From Pseudomonas persica (lineage in GTDB: Bacteria > Pseudomonadota > Gammaproteobacteria > Pseudomonadales > Pseudomonadaceae), in NCBI RefSeq assembly GCF_900291015.1, contig NZ_OLKL01000051.1, forward strand, positions 1 through 64,000: DNA of 64,000 nt. Direction: 5' to 3'. Positions 1 through 8,436 of the stretch are shown in pieces. Under the pieces are notes generated by a model. That model searched no databases. It saw nothing but the letters and a program-made list of their open reading frames with translations, and had not been told where the DNA came from. The position numbers and the translations under genes were made by a program. Numbering within the stretch: position 1 is the stretch's first letter; every line of letters begins with the position of its first letter.

Positions 1-320
1 GCTACCTCGACTTCGTGATGACGCTGTTCTTCGCCTTTGGCGTAGCCTTCGAAATCCCGGTGGCGGTGGTGCTGCTGATATGGATCGGCGTGGTCGACGT
101 GAAGTACCTGAAGAAGATCCGCCCCTATGTGATCATCGGCTGCTTCGTGGTCGGCATGGTCCTTACCCCCCCGGACATCTTCTCCCAGACCCTGCTGGCC
201 GTCCCCATGTGGCTGTTGTTCGAGATCGGCGTGCTGTGCGGCAGCCTGATTCGCAAGCGCAGCGCCCACGACGAAACCGCCAACGACCATAACGACCAAC
301 CGCCAGCGACCCAACCGTGA
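1..320 (+). CDS. tatC: TatC, Sec-independent translocase subunit (3' part only)
   Basis: The reading frame is open from the left edge (first full codon at base 3) and ends with TGA at 318-320, so only about the last 105 residues are present. TatC is the multi-spanning inner-membrane receptor that, with TatA/TatB, exports folded proteins bearing twin-arginine signals. The fragment shows the hallmark FAFGVAFEIPV helix with its conserved glutamate, the RPYVIIGCFVVGMVLTPPD segment and the following SQTLLAVPMWLLFEIG helix, then a hydrophilic cytoplasmic tail typical of the C-terminus. The stop overlaps the GTG start of rsmE (GTGA), implying co-translation. The upstream tatA/tatB genes are expected outside the window. 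Confidence 0.95.
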   Translation, partial: YLDFVMTLFFAFGVAFEIPVAVVLLIWIGVVDVKYLKKIRPYVIIGCFVVGMVLTPPDIFSQTLLAVPMWLLFEIGVLCGSLIRKRSAHDETANDHNDQPPATQP

Positions 321-1024
321 ACCTGTTGCTCCTTGAAGAGGCCGACTTCGTCTCGGCCGACCGCGTCGTTCTTGCTGATCGGCGCTTCACCCACATGCAG
401 GAGATCCACCGTGTGGCGGTGGGCGACAACCTGCGTGTGGGCCGTATCAACGGCCTGATGGGCAAGGCCACGGTGCTGCGCCTGGAACAGCACGAAGCCG
501 AACTGGAAGTCGCCTTTGACCAGCAGCCACCGGCCAAGCTGCCGCTGACACTGGTGCTCGCCGTCCCCCGGCCGAAAATGCTGCGCCGGCTGTTCCAGAC
601 CGTGGCGACCCTTGGCGTACCGCGGCTGATCCTGGTGAACAGCTACAAGGTCGAGAAGAGCTTCTGGCAAACGCCATTCCTGCAACCAGACAGCATTCGC
701 GACAACCTCATTCTCGGCCTTGAGCAGGCACGCGACACGGTGCTGCCCGAGGTGATCATCGAAAAGCGCTTCAAACCGTTCGTCGAAGACCGCCTGCCAG
801 CGATTGCCGCTGGCACCCTGGGCCTGGTCGGTCACCCTGGCCCCTACCCGGCCTGCCCGCGCGCCGTGGAACAGGCCGTGACCCTGGCCATCGGCCCCGA
901 GGGTGGCTGGATCCCCTACGAAATCGACCTGCTGGGCAAGGCTGGCTTGGCGCCGGTGCAACTGGGTGATCGCATCCTGCGGGTAGAGACTGCCGTCACC
1001 GCGCTGCTTTCGCGCATTTTCTGA
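317..1024 (+). CDS. rsmE: 16S rRNA (uracil-1498-N3)-methyltransferase RsmE
   Basis: The 235-residue protein has the usual RsmE length. RsmE is a SPOUT-class methyltransferase that methylates U1498 of 16S rRNA in the assembled 30S subunit using S-adenosylmethionine. The N-terminal PUA-like part contains HRVAVGDNLRVGRINGLMG-like sequence near residues 33-55. The C-terminal SPOUT knot is marked by LAIGPEGGW (about residues 191-199) and by GDRILRVETAVTALLS near the end. The start is GTG at 317, overlapping the tatC stop, so it is probably translated by coupling. Family assignment is by recognition of these motifs. Confidence 0.95.
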   Translation: MNLLLLEEADFVSADRVVLADRRFTHMQEIHRVAVGDNLRVGRINGLMGKATVLRLEQHEAELEVAFDQQPPAKLPLTLVLAVPRPKMLRRLFQTVATLGVPRLILVNSYKVEKSFWQTPFLQPDSIRDNLILGLEQARDTVLPEVIIEKRFKPFVEDRLPAIAAGTLGLVGHPGPYPACPRAVEQAVTLAIGPEGGWIPYEIDLLGKAGLAPVQLGDRILRVETAVTALLSRIF

Positions 1025-1047
1025 CACAAACGCCGCTTTTTCGCCCA

Positions 1048-1074
1048 TCAAGTTTCCCCCTTGCGGGCCGATGC
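1048..1074 (+). promoter_or_regulatory. Sigma-28 (FliA)-type promoter upstream of first chemoreceptor
   Basis: TCAAGTTT at 1048-1055 and GCCGATGC at 1067-1074 are separated by 11 bases, very close to the flagellar sigma-28 pattern TAAAGTTT-N11-GCCGATAA. The site lies about 50 bases ahead of the chemoreceptor start at 1126. Chemoreceptors are classic sigma-28 targets, so expression with late flagellar genes is inferred. Confidence 0.6.
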
Positions 1075-1125
1075 CCTTGGCAACACTACAACTATTTGTG
1101 CTGCCAAGCCGCCGGGGAGTCATAC

Positions 1126-3042
1126 ATGTATCAATGGTTGGCCCAATCGCTGGGCAATATGAGCATCAATCGCAAACTGGGGCTGGGCTTCGGCCTGGTG
1201 CTGCTATTGACCCTGGCCATCACCCTGACCGGCTGGCACGGCATGGACAGCATCATCGACCGTGGCGACAAGCTGGGGAACATCTCGGTCATCCAGCAAC
1301 ACACCCAGGAATTGCGCATCGCCCGCCAGCATTACCAGCGCCAGCGTGACGAAGCCTCGATGGCAGAGCTGGAAAAAGCCCTGGCCACTCTCGACCGCCA
1401 GGTGCAGTTGATGCTCGGGCAAATCGAGAACTCCGCCGACCGCCAGCGCCTTGAGCAGCAGCGCGAGGCCGTGCGCAACTACCAACAGGCATTCAATGAG
1501 CTGAAGCAAGCCGGCCAGCGCCGTCAGGCAAGCCGCGACGTGCTGGGCGACAGTGCCGACAAGGCCGTGGAACTGGTCGGCCGGGTGCAGCAGCGCCTGC
1601 GCCAAGGCGGCGACATCAACCAGTATCAGCGCGCGGTGGAGGTCAACTCCCTGCTGCAGCAAGCCCGTTTCCAGGTGCGTGGCTACACCTACAGCGGCAA
1701 TGCCGAGTTCCAGCAAACCGCACTGAAAGCCATTGACCAGGCCTTGGCCGAACTGCGTGCCCTGCCAGCCAAGCTGCCCGCTGAATATGCCACCAGCCTG
1801 GACGATGCCGCCACCGCCATGGGCGGATACCGCGATGCGGTCAGCCAGTTCGGCGATGCCCAGTCGGCCAGTGAGCAAGCCCTGCAACACATGGCCGAAC
1901 AAGGCACAGTGCTGCTACAGGCCAGCGATGCGATGACCACTTCCCAAACCGAAGTGCGTGATGCGGCTACCGCCCAGGCCAAGACCCTGCTAATGGTCGC
2001 CACCGTGCTGGCCCTGGCCCTGGGCCTGCTGGCAGCCTGGGCAATTACCCGGCAGATCATCATCCCCCTGCGCCAGACCCTGCGCGCCGCCGAACGCGTA
2101 GCCAGTGGCGACCTGAGCCAGAACCTGCAAGTTGACCGCCGCGACGAACTGGGCCAGCTGCAAGCCAGCATGCAGCGCATGACTCAGGGCCTGCGTGAGC
2201 TGATCGGTGGCATCGGTGACGGCGTCACGCAGATTGCCAGCGCTGCCGAGCAGCTGTCCGCCGTCACCGAGCAGACCAGCGCCGGGGTCAACAACCAGAA
2301 GGTCGAGACCGACCAGGTGGCGACCGCCATGAACCAGATGACCGCCACCGTGCACGAAGTGGCGCGCAACGCCGAGCAGGCCTCGGAAGCCGCGTTGATG
2401 GCCGACCAGCAGGCCCGCGAAGGTGACCGCGTGGTGGGCGAGGCGGTGGCGCAGATCGAGCGCCTGGCTGGTGAGGTGGTCAATTCCAGCGAAGCGATGA
2501 ACCAACTCAAGGCCGAAAGCGACAAGATCGGCAGCGTGCTCGACGTGATCAAGTCGGTGGCCCAGCAGACCAACCTGCTGGCCCTCAACGCGGCGATCGA
2601 AGCGGCCCGTGCCGGCGAGGCCGGGCGTGGTTTTGCCGTGGTGGCCGATGAGGTGCGCAGCCTGGCGCAACGCACCCAGCAATCGACCGAAGAGATCGAA
2701 GAACTGATTGCCGGCCTGCAGAGCGGCACCCAGCGCGTGGCCAGCGTGATGGACAGCAGCCGCCAGTTGACCGACAGCAGCGTCGAACTGACCCGCCGCG
2801 CCGGCAGCTCGCTGGAAACCATTACCCGGACCGTCTCGTCGATCCAGGCGATGAACCAGCAGATTGCTACCGCGGCAGAGGAACAGACGGCTGTGGCCGA
2901 AGAGATCAACCGCAGCGTGATGAATGTGCGGGATATTTCTGACCAGACCTCGGCGGCCAGTGAAGAGACGGCCAGCTCCAGCGTGGAGCTGGCGCGCCTG
3001 GGCACCCATCTGCAGGGGTTGGTGGGGCGGTTCAGGCTTTGA
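1126..3042 (+). CDS. Methyl-accepting chemotaxis protein with helical (HBM-like) sensor domain
   Basis: A 638-residue transmembrane chemoreceptor. A first membrane helix lies at about residues 17-37 and a second at about 285-308, enclosing a roughly 250-residue, strongly helical periplasmic region. That length fits the helical bimodular (HBM) class, whose characterised members McpS and McpQ of P. putida bind organic acids such as TCA intermediates or citrate. A HAMP domain follows, then the methyl-accepting coiled coil with the conserved hairpin tip QQTNLLALNAAIEAARAGEA near residue 480. ATG at 1126 is preferred over an upstream in-frame GTG at 1096 because the membrane helix then sits at the usual distance. 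The ligand is not determined here; the adjacent second receptor is a paralogue. Confidence 0.92.
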   Translation: MYQWLAQSLGNMSINRKLGLGFGLVLLLTLAITLTGWHGMDSIIDRGDKLGNISVIQQHTQELRIARQHYQRQRDEASMAELEKALATLDRQVQLMLGQIENSADRQRLEQQREAVRNYQQAFNELKQAGQRRQASRDVLGDSADKAVELVGRVQQRLRQGGDINQYQRAVEVNSLLQQARFQVRGYTYSGNAEFQQTALKAIDQALAELRALPAKLPAEYATSLDDAATAMGGYRDAVSQFGDAQSASEQALQHMAEQGTVLLQASDAMTTSQTEVRDAATAQAKTLLMVATVLALALGLLAAWAITRQIIIPLRQTLRAAERVASGDLSQNLQVDRRDELGQLQASMQRMTQGLRELIGGIGDGVTQIASAAEQLSAVTEQTSAGVNNQKVETDQVATAMNQMTATVHEVARNAEQASEAALMADQQAREGDRVVGEAVAQIERLAGEVVNSSEAMNQLKAESDKIGSVLDVIKSVAQQTNLLALNAAIEAARAGEAGRGFAVVADEVRSLAQRTQQSTEEIEELIAGLQSGTQRVASVMDSSRQLTDSSVELTRRAGSSLETITRTVSSIQAMNQQIATAAEEQTAVAEEINRSVMNVRDISDQTSAASEETASSSVELARLGTHLQGLVGRFRL

Positions 3043-3070
3043 TCTGGTGAATGGGGCGCCTGGACTGGCC

Positions 3071-3162
3071 TCATCGCGGGCTTGCCCGCTCCCACAGGTA
3101 CTGCACAGGCTTTGAGGGCTGTGCTGTACCTGTGGGAGCGGGTTTACCCGCGAAGAGGCCGG
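3071..3162. repeat. Inverted pair of REP elements
   Basis: Two REP units face each other: GCGGGCTTGCCCGCTCCCACAG-type sequence at 3075-3098 and its inverted counterpart at 3129-3160, around a short spacer. It sits between the two chemoreceptor genes and may stabilise the upstream mRNA 3' end. This is the same family as the other REP pairs in the window. Confidence 0.85.
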
Positions 3163-3215
3163 TGCGGGCGAAACTTCCTACCTTTTGCAGCGAAATTTCC
3201 TACCCAATTATCAGG

Positions 3216-3243
3216 TCAAGTCCTACAGCTCCGCTGCCGATTG
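3216..3243 (+). promoter_or_regulatory. Sigma-28 (FliA)-type promoter upstream of second chemoreceptor
   Basis: TCAAGTCC (3216-3223) and GCCGATTG (3236-3243) are separated by 12 bases, one more than at the first receptor. The site is about 60 bases ahead of the ATG at 3304. It suggests the second receptor has its own flagellar-regulon promoter and does not depend on readthrough past the REP pair. Confidence 0.55.
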
Positions 3244-3303
3244 GCAGAGGTGTGATGCCGGCAATGCGCCCGCATCCCCCTCTCAATCGCACGGAGACTC
3301 ACC

Positions 3304-5247
3304 ATGCTCGGCTACCTCAACCGCAAGCTCGGCAACATCAGTGTTGGTGCCAAGCTCGCCCTCGGCTTCGCCGTGGTCCTGCTGCTCACCTTGGCCACTA
3401 CCATCAGCGGCTGGCGCGCGCTGGATGACGCCATCGTGCGCTCGCAGCAACTCAGCGAAATAGGCTTGATCAACGACCTGACCAAGGATCTGCGCGCGGA
3501 GCGCATTACCTACCGTGTACTCAACGACAACGCCAGCAAGTCGCGGATAGCCAGCATCCTCGAGCAACTGGACACCATGCTGACCACCATGCAACAACGC
3601 AGTAACGTCGATGAATCGCGGAAATTGCTGACCGAAAAGCTGGCGCTGCTGCAACGCCTGCGCGATGACTTCAGCGAACTGCAACGCAGCGTCGCCAACC
3701 GTGTCGCCCTGCGCGAGGCCATGCAAGTGCAGGAGCAGAAGCTCAACGAGGTGATCGACGAGCTGCAGACCCAGGCCTTGCTGAAGATGAATGCCGACAA
3801 CCAGCAAAGTAGCATGCTCGGCCTGATGGACACACTCAGCCGGCATGTCGACGCCGCCAACCAGCAGAGCCAGGTGCCAGCCTACACCTTCTCGCCGGTC
3901 GAGGACTTCGCCAAGGTCGGTGACAGTGCCCTGGATGCTGCCGATACCAGCCTTGACCAGTTGCTCAGAAGCCTCGCCCCCCTGGGCTTGCCGCGCGCCG
4001 TCATCGACCAGCCTGCGGCCGAGCTGGTCAGGTACCGCGCCAGCCTGGACCAATACCGCAGCGCTGCCGTGCGCGTCGAGCAATTGCAGAACAACATGGA
4101 AACAATGGGCAATGAGTTGCGCGCGATAAGCCTGGAGCTTGGCAAGCGCAAGGTCGAGCAACGCGACAGCGAAGCCCTGGCTGCCCGCTCGCTGCTGACC
4201 AGCGTGGCGCTGCTGGCGCTGGCAGTGGGCGTATTGGCCGCGTGGCTGATCACCCTGCAGATCACCCAACCCTTGCGCCAGACCCTGGCCGTGGCCGCAC
4301 GCATTGCCAAGGGCGACCTGAGCCAGGTCGAAGCAGTACAACGCCGCGACGAGATGGGCCAGTTGCAGACCAGCATGCGCGAAATGACCTTGAGCCTGCG
4401 CGAGCTGATCGGTGGCATCGACCAGGGCGTCGGCCAATTGTCACAGGCTGCCGCGGAGCTGGCGACCAGCAGCGAGGATACCAAGCTGCGCATCAACCAG
4501 CAGCGCGAGGAAACCGACCAGGTGGCGACCGCCATGAACCAGATGAGCGCCACCGTGCAGGAAGTGGCGCAGAACGCCGAACAGGCCTCGCTGGCCGCGA
4601 CCAATGCCGACCAGCAGGCGCAGATGGGCGACCAGGTGGTGGCCGAAGCCATTGGCCGTATCGAACAACTGGCCGGGCAGATGGACCATTGCCTGGCGGC
4701 CATGCAGCACCTGGCGGGTGAGAGCCAGCGCATTGGCAGCATTCTCGACGTGATCAAGTCGGTGTCCGAGCAGACCAACCTGCTGGCGCTGAACGCGGCG
4801 ATCGAAGCAGCACGGGCCGGTGAAGCCGGGCGTGGTTTTGCCGTGGTGGCGGACGAAGTACGCGGGCTGGCGCAGCGCACCTCGACGGCGACCGAGGAAA
4901 TCGGCCAGCTGATCGACAGCCTGCACAACGGGACTGATGAAGTGACGCGGCTGCTGGACAGCAGCAAGAGCCTGACCGAGCAAAGCGTGGAGCTGAGCCG
5001 CAGGGCCGGGCATGCGCTGGGGCAGATTACCGACACGGTGTCGAGCATTCAGGGCATGAACCAGCAGATAGCCACGGCCAGCGAAGAGCAGAGCGTGGTG
5101 GCCGAGCAGATCAACCGTAGCGTGCTGAATGTGCGCGATGTGTCGGATCAGACCAGTGCGGCCAGTGAGCAGACGGCGGCTTCGAGTGGGGAACTGGAGC
5201 AGTTGGGGCAGCAGTTGCGGGGAATGGTCGGGCGGTTCAACATCTGA
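3304..5247 (+). CDS. Methyl-accepting chemotaxis protein with helical (HBM-like) sensor domain
   Basis: A 647-residue chemoreceptor paralogous to its upstream neighbour. Residues about 16-36 and 296-318 form membrane helices around a roughly 255-residue helical periplasmic ligand-binding region. A segment near residue 62 (DLRAERITYRVLND) matches the place of ELRIARQHYQ in the first receptor. HAMP and signalling domains follow; the tip sequence EQTNLLALNAAIEAARAGEA is near residue 485. The signalling halves are near-identical while the sensor halves diverge strongly, which suggests duplication followed by ligand divergence. In P. putida KT2440 I recall the citrate receptor McpQ being encoded at this locus, but I cannot tell which of the two genes corresponds, so no symbol is given. 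Confidence 0.92.
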   Translation: MLGYLNRKLGNISVGAKLALGFAVVLLLTLATTISGWRALDDAIVRSQQLSEIGLINDLTKDLRAERITYRVLNDNASKSRIASILEQLDTMLTTMQQRSNVDESRKLLTEKLALLQRLRDDFSELQRSVANRVALREAMQVQEQKLNEVIDELQTQALLKMNADNQQSSMLGLMDTLSRHVDAANQQSQVPAYTFSPVEDFAKVGDSALDAADTSLDQLLRSLAPLGLPRAVIDQPAAELVRYRASLDQYRSAAVRVEQLQNNMETMGNELRAISLELGKRKVEQRDSEALAARSLLTSVALLALAVGVLAAWLITLQITQPLRQTLAVAARIAKGDLSQVEAVQRRDEMGQLQTSMREMTLSLRELIGGIDQGVGQLSQAAAELATSSEDTKLRINQQREETDQVATAMNQMSATVQEVAQNAEQASLAATNADQQAQMGDQVVAEAIGRIEQLAGQMDHCLAAMQHLAGESQRIGSILDVIKSVSEQTNLLALNAAIEAARAGEAGRGFAVVADEVRGLAQRTSTATEEIGQLIDSLHNGTDEVTRLLDSSKSLTEQSVELSRRAGHALGQITDTVSSIQGMNQQIATASEEQSVVAEQINRSVLNVRDVSDQTSAASEQTAASSGELEQLGQQLRGMVGRFNI

Positions 5248-5620
5248 GATTGCCGGGGCTGCTTTGCAGCCCATCGCCGGCAAGCCAGCTCCCACAGAGA
5301 CCGAACAGTTCTCAAGACCTGTGGTACTCCTGTTGAAGCAACTGTCTTGCTCAATCTCCAAAGGCTGGCGCAATCCCTGTGGGAGATGGCCCAGCCTTTG
5401 GGCTGCGCTGTCGCATAGAGAACTGAATTCGCAAGCGGTCCGTGCATCCTGTGGGAGCAGCTTTAGCCGCGAAGAATCCAACGCGGTGCATGGCACCGGC
5501 TGCGCCGGTGTTCGCGGCTAAAGCCGCTCGCACAGGGGCCCTGCCAATTCAACGAGTTATGTGCAGTTCTATGAGAGCTGGCTTGCCAGCGATTGGGGCG
5601 CAAAGCGCCCCCCCCAACGG
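5248..5620. repeat. Intergenic region holding several REP-type elements
   Basis: This 373-base gap lies between convergent genes (chemoreceptor and ABC ATPase) and holds no credible gene. It contains a REP unit with the core ATCGCCGGCAAGCCAGCTCC (about 5255-5298), a partial unit around 5378-5415, a well-formed inverted pair at 5448-5536 based on GCGGCTAAAGCCGCTC, and at 5570-5611 a reversed unit ending in a GGGGCGC-AAA-GCGCCCC hairpin (5595-5611). Three different REP sub-types therefore cluster here. The last hairpin may terminate the ABC operon, but it has no T tract. Confidence 0.75.
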
Positions 5621-6355
5621 TTACAGCACCTGGCGCAGGAACGCCTGCGCCCGCGGGTCTTTCGGCGAGGCGAAGAACGCAGCCGGCGCCGAGTCCTCCA
5701 GCAGCTTGCCATGGTCGAAGAACAGCACCCGGTCCGCCACTTCACGGGCAAAGCCCATTTCATGGGTTACGCAAACCATGGTCATGCCTTCCTGGGCCAG
5801 GGTCTTCATCACGTCCAGCACCTCACCGACCATTTCCGGGTCAAGCGCCGAGGTCGGCTCGTCGAACAGCATCACTTTCGGGTCCATGGCCAGGGCACGG
5901 GCGATCGCCACCCGCTGCTGCTGGCCACCGGACAGGCGCGACGGGTATTCGTTGGCCTTCTGCGCAATGCCCACCTTCTCCAGCAACGCCCGGGCCTTGG
6001 CTTCACGCTCGGCCTTGTTGCGCTTGCGCACCACCTTCTGTGCCAGGCACAGGTTTTCCAGCACGGTCATGTGCGGGAACAGGTTGAAGTGCTGGAACAC
6101 CATGCCGACTTCGCGGCGGTAAGCGTTGATGTCGGTCTTCGGGTCGGCCAGTTGCAGGCCGTCGATGGCCACATGGCCTTCGTCGAAATGCTCCAGGCCG
6201 TTGAGGCAGCGCAGGAAGGTCGACTTGCCCGAGCCCGACGGGCCGAGCACCACCACCACTTCGCCCTTGGCGACCTGGGTGGTGACGTTATCCACAGCCC
6301 GTACCACGTGGCCACGGGTGTCGAAGACTTTCAGCAGGTCACGGACTTCAATCAC
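5621..6355 (-). CDS. Polar amino acid ABC transporter, ATP-binding protein
   Basis: A 244-residue ATPase of the polar amino acid transporter class (GlnQ/HisP-like). It has Walker A GPSGSGKST, Q-loop VFQHFNLFPHMTV, signature LSGGQQQRVAIARAL and Walker B VMLFDEPTSALDPE, followed by the switch histidine in CVTHEMGFAREVADR. It powers uptake with the permease and binding protein just upstream (same strand). GTG at 6355 is chosen: GGAGG lies about 10 bases before it, whereas an in-frame TTG at 6364 is too close to that site. The start overlaps the permease stop by 8 bases, indicating an operon. Substrate not determinable; glutamine/glutamate-like amino acids are most likely. Confidence 0.93.
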   Translation of the reverse strand: MIEVRDLLKVFDTRGHVVRAVDNVTTQVAKGEVVVVLGPSGSGKSTFLRCLNGLEHFDEGHVAIDGLQLADPKTDINAYRREVGMVFQHFNLFPHMTVLENLCLAQKVVRKRNKAEREAKARALLEKVGIAQKANEYPSRLSGGQQQRVAIARALAMDPKVMLFDEPTSALDPEMVGEVLDVMKTLAQEGMTMVCVTHEMGFAREVADRVLFFDHGKLLEDSAPAAFFASPKDPRAQAFLRQVL

Positions 6356-7310
6356 TTTGCGCAAGCCTCCGCTCGAGCCGGCTGGCCAGGTGTGACAGCG
6401 GCAGGTTGATCAGCAGGTACAAGCCTGCCACGCAGAACCAGATCTCGAAGGTCGAGAACGAGGTGGTAATGGCCTCGCGGCCGCTCTTGGTCAGTTCGGT
6501 GATGGCGATCACCGAGACCAGCGAGGTGTCCTTGACCAGGCTGATGAACTGGCCGGCCAAAGGCGGCAGCACGCGCTTGAAAGCCTGCGGCAGGATCACG
6601 TGGCGCATCGACTGGCCCGCGTTCAGGCCCAGCGAGCGGGCCGCTTCGTTCTGGCCCTTGGCGATGGACTGCACGCCGGCACGGACGATTTCGGCCACGT
6701 AGGCGCCGGTGAACAGCGCCAGCGCGGCCACCCCGGCAAACTCGCGGGACAGGTTGAGCACGGTACCGATGAAGAAGTAGAAGATGAAGATTTGCACCAG
6801 CAGCGGGGTACCGCGCACCAGTTCGACATACACCGTCGACAGGTCACGCAGGGTGGGGTTGCTGGACAGGCGGCAAAGGCCGGCGAACAGGCCGATCACC
6901 AGGCCCAGGGCGCCGGACACCACCGAAATCCAAAGTGTGGTCCACAGGCCCCAGGCCAGCGGGCCTGCCGCCCAGTGGCGGGTGACGCCAATCTGGTCGC
7001 CTTCGGAAACATCGTCGCCACGAGCCAGCTGCAGGCTGTCCTTGGCCACGTCGAGCACCTGCTCGGCACCGCTCTCATCTTTCAGCGTGACACGGGCATT
7101 GTCGCCAGAGATGACGATCTCCTGCACGGTGCCGTAACCGGCGGCGCGCTGTGCTTCCTCGGCCTTGTAGGCGAAGTACTGCGGTACGCGGTTCCAGCGC
7201 CACTCGTAGGAAATCATCGAGGTGGCCATGTACAGGCTGAACGCCAGGCCCACCAGGACCAGGGCGGTCAAACTGTGCCAGGGCCACTGGGCTTTCTTGT
7301 GTTTGATCAC
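6348..7310 (-). CDS. Polar amino acid ABC transporter, permease
   Basis: A 320-residue inner-membrane permease of the HisM/GlnP family. The C-terminal two thirds carry the membrane core and the EAA loop (NEAARSLGLNAGQSMRHVIL), which docks on the ATPase. The N-terminus is unusual for the family: a first helix (about residues 13-30) is followed by a soluble stretch of roughly 85 residues before the core helices begin near 118, probably periplasmic. It starts at GTG 7310 behind GGAAG. Only one permease gene is present, so a homodimer is likely. Confidence 0.92.
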   Translation of the reverse strand: MIKHKKAQWPWHSLTALVLVGLAFSLYMATSMISYEWRWNRVPQYFAYKAEEAQRAAGYGTVQEIVISGDNARVTLKDESGAEQVLDVAKDSLQLARGDDVSEGDQIGVTRHWAAGPLAWGLWTTLWISVVSGALGLVIGLFAGLCRLSSNPTLRDLSTVYVELVRGTPLLVQIFIFYFFIGTVLNLSREFAGVAALALFTGAYVAEIVRAGVQSIAKGQNEAARSLGLNAGQSMRHVILPQAFKRVLPPLAGQFISLVKDTSLVSVIAITELTKSGREAITTSFSTFEIWFCVAGLYLLINLPLSHLASRLERRLAQSD

Positions 7311-7389
7311 GTGGGGTACTTCCGTAAATGCGAACGCGCAGGGTTTGCCTGCGCGTCGGGGTCATAAAGCCGGGCTTGTGGCCTGGGCC

Positions 7390-8190
7390 TTATTCCATTT
7401 CCTTCAGCCAGTCCTTGTTCTTGAACCACTTGTCGTGAATACGATCGTAGGTCCCGTCATGCTTGATCTGGTGCAAGAAGTTGTTGATGAAGTTGATGCT
7501 GTCGTAGTCGCCTTTCTTCAGGCCGAAGGCCAGCGGCTCGTAGGTGAAGGGTTCTTCGAGGAACAGCAGTTTGCCGGCACCGGCCTTGTCCACTGCCACA
7601 ACGTTGTAAGGCGCGTCATAGACGAAGGCGTCAGCCTTGCCATTGACCACGTCCATCACCGCTTCCTGCTCGTTGTCGTAGCCATGGTACTTGGCTTTGC
7701 CGATCAGCTTCTTGGAGACCATTTCACCGGTGGTACCGAGCTTGGAAGTCAGGCGGTACTTCTCGTTGTTCAGGTCCTTGTACGACTTGATCTCGCCCGC
7801 CAGTTCCTTGCGGATCAGCAGGGTCTGGCCAACCACGATGAAGGGTTCGCTGAAGTTCAGGCGCAGGTTGCGTTCCTGGGTCAGGGTCATGCCGCTGCCG
7901 ATCATGTCGAACTTGTCGGTCAGCAGCGCCGGGATGATGCCGTCATAGGCGGTGGAGACCGGCTCGAACTTGACGCCCATGGACTTGGCCATGGCTTTGA
8001 GGATATCGACTTCGAAGCCGATGATCTCGCCACGCTTGTTGGTCATCTGGAACGGCATGTAGGTCGGGTCCATGCCTACCCGCAGGGTGCCACGCTTGAC
8101 CGCGTCATCGATGGCGCCCGCCTGGGCCGCCGTCACGGCGACCAGGGCGGTGACACCGACCAGCAGTCGCGAAAGGTATTTCTTGATCAT
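7390..8190 (-). CDS. Periplasmic amino acid-binding protein (SBP family 3)
   Basis: A 266-residue solute-binding protein. MIKKYLSRLLVGVTALVAVT forms a signal peptide with likely cleavage after AQA. The mature protein begins near AIDDAVKRGTLRVGMDPTYM, a typical family 3 opening, and contains GFEVDILKAMAKSMG and GTTGEMVSKKL-like ligand-cleft segments. ATG at 8190 is chosen because AGGGGAC precedes it by about 7 bases; a longer frame to 8208 lacks such a site. It is the first gene of the three-gene ABC operon. A CA-type sequence AACAATAA lies in the leader (8224-8231), hinting at Crc/Hfq control. Confidence 0.93.
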   Translation of the reverse strand: MIKKYLSRLLVGVTALVAVTAAQAGAIDDAVKRGTLRVGMDPTYMPFQMTNKRGEIIGFEVDILKAMAKSMGVKFEPVSTAYDGIIPALLTDKFDMIGSGMTLTQERNLRLNFSEPFIVVGQTLLIRKELAGEIKSYKDLNNEKYRLTSKLGTTGEMVSKKLIGKAKYHGYDNEQEAVMDVVNGKADAFVYDAPYNVVAVDKAGAGKLLFLEEPFTYEPLAFGLKKGDYDSINFINNFLHQIKHDGTYDRIHDKWFKNKDWLKEME

Positions 8191-8223
8191 CACCAAGTCC
8201 CCTAGCAAGAAAAGTAGCGAATC

Positions 8224-8231
8224 TTATTGTT
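8224..8231 (-). promoter_or_regulatory. Possible Crc/Hfq CA motif in ABC operon leader
   Basis: On the minus strand these bases read AACAATAA, matching the AAYAAYAA target of Hfq/Crc in Pseudomonas. They begin about 41 bases before the binding protein start, farther from the ribosome site than in the best-known targets, so a role is only tentative. Confidence 0.35.
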
Positions 8232-8347
8232 GGCATGGCCGTAGCGGCCAATGCGTTATATCGAGAGGGATGCTAACGCATGCCGGCTCGGGGACCTAGA
8301 GCCGGGGGGGACTTTGTTGGCCAAAATCGAGGAAGGGCCCTAAAAGC

Positions 8348-8433
8348 TTCGCGGGTGAACCCGCTCCCACAGGGGCTGTGAATAACCCTGTGGGAGCGGG
8401 TTCATCCGGCCGCCGAACCGCCGCGAAGAGGCC
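8348..8433. repeat. Inverted pair of REP elements (one arm interrupted)
   Basis: Left unit GCGGGTGAACCCGCTCCCAC at 8351-8370, right unit starting CCCTGTGGGAGCGGGTTCAT at 8386. The right arm is interrupted by about a dozen extra bases before CGCGAAGAGGCC resumes near 8423. The pair lies between mdoH and the ABC operon. Confidence 0.8.
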
Positions 8434-8436
8434 CTG

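Noticed and set aside
6355..6364. TTG at 6364 as the start of the ABC ATPase.
   Set aside because: The GGAGG sequence is only about two bases from it; GTG at 6355 has proper spacing and gives the normal N-terminus.
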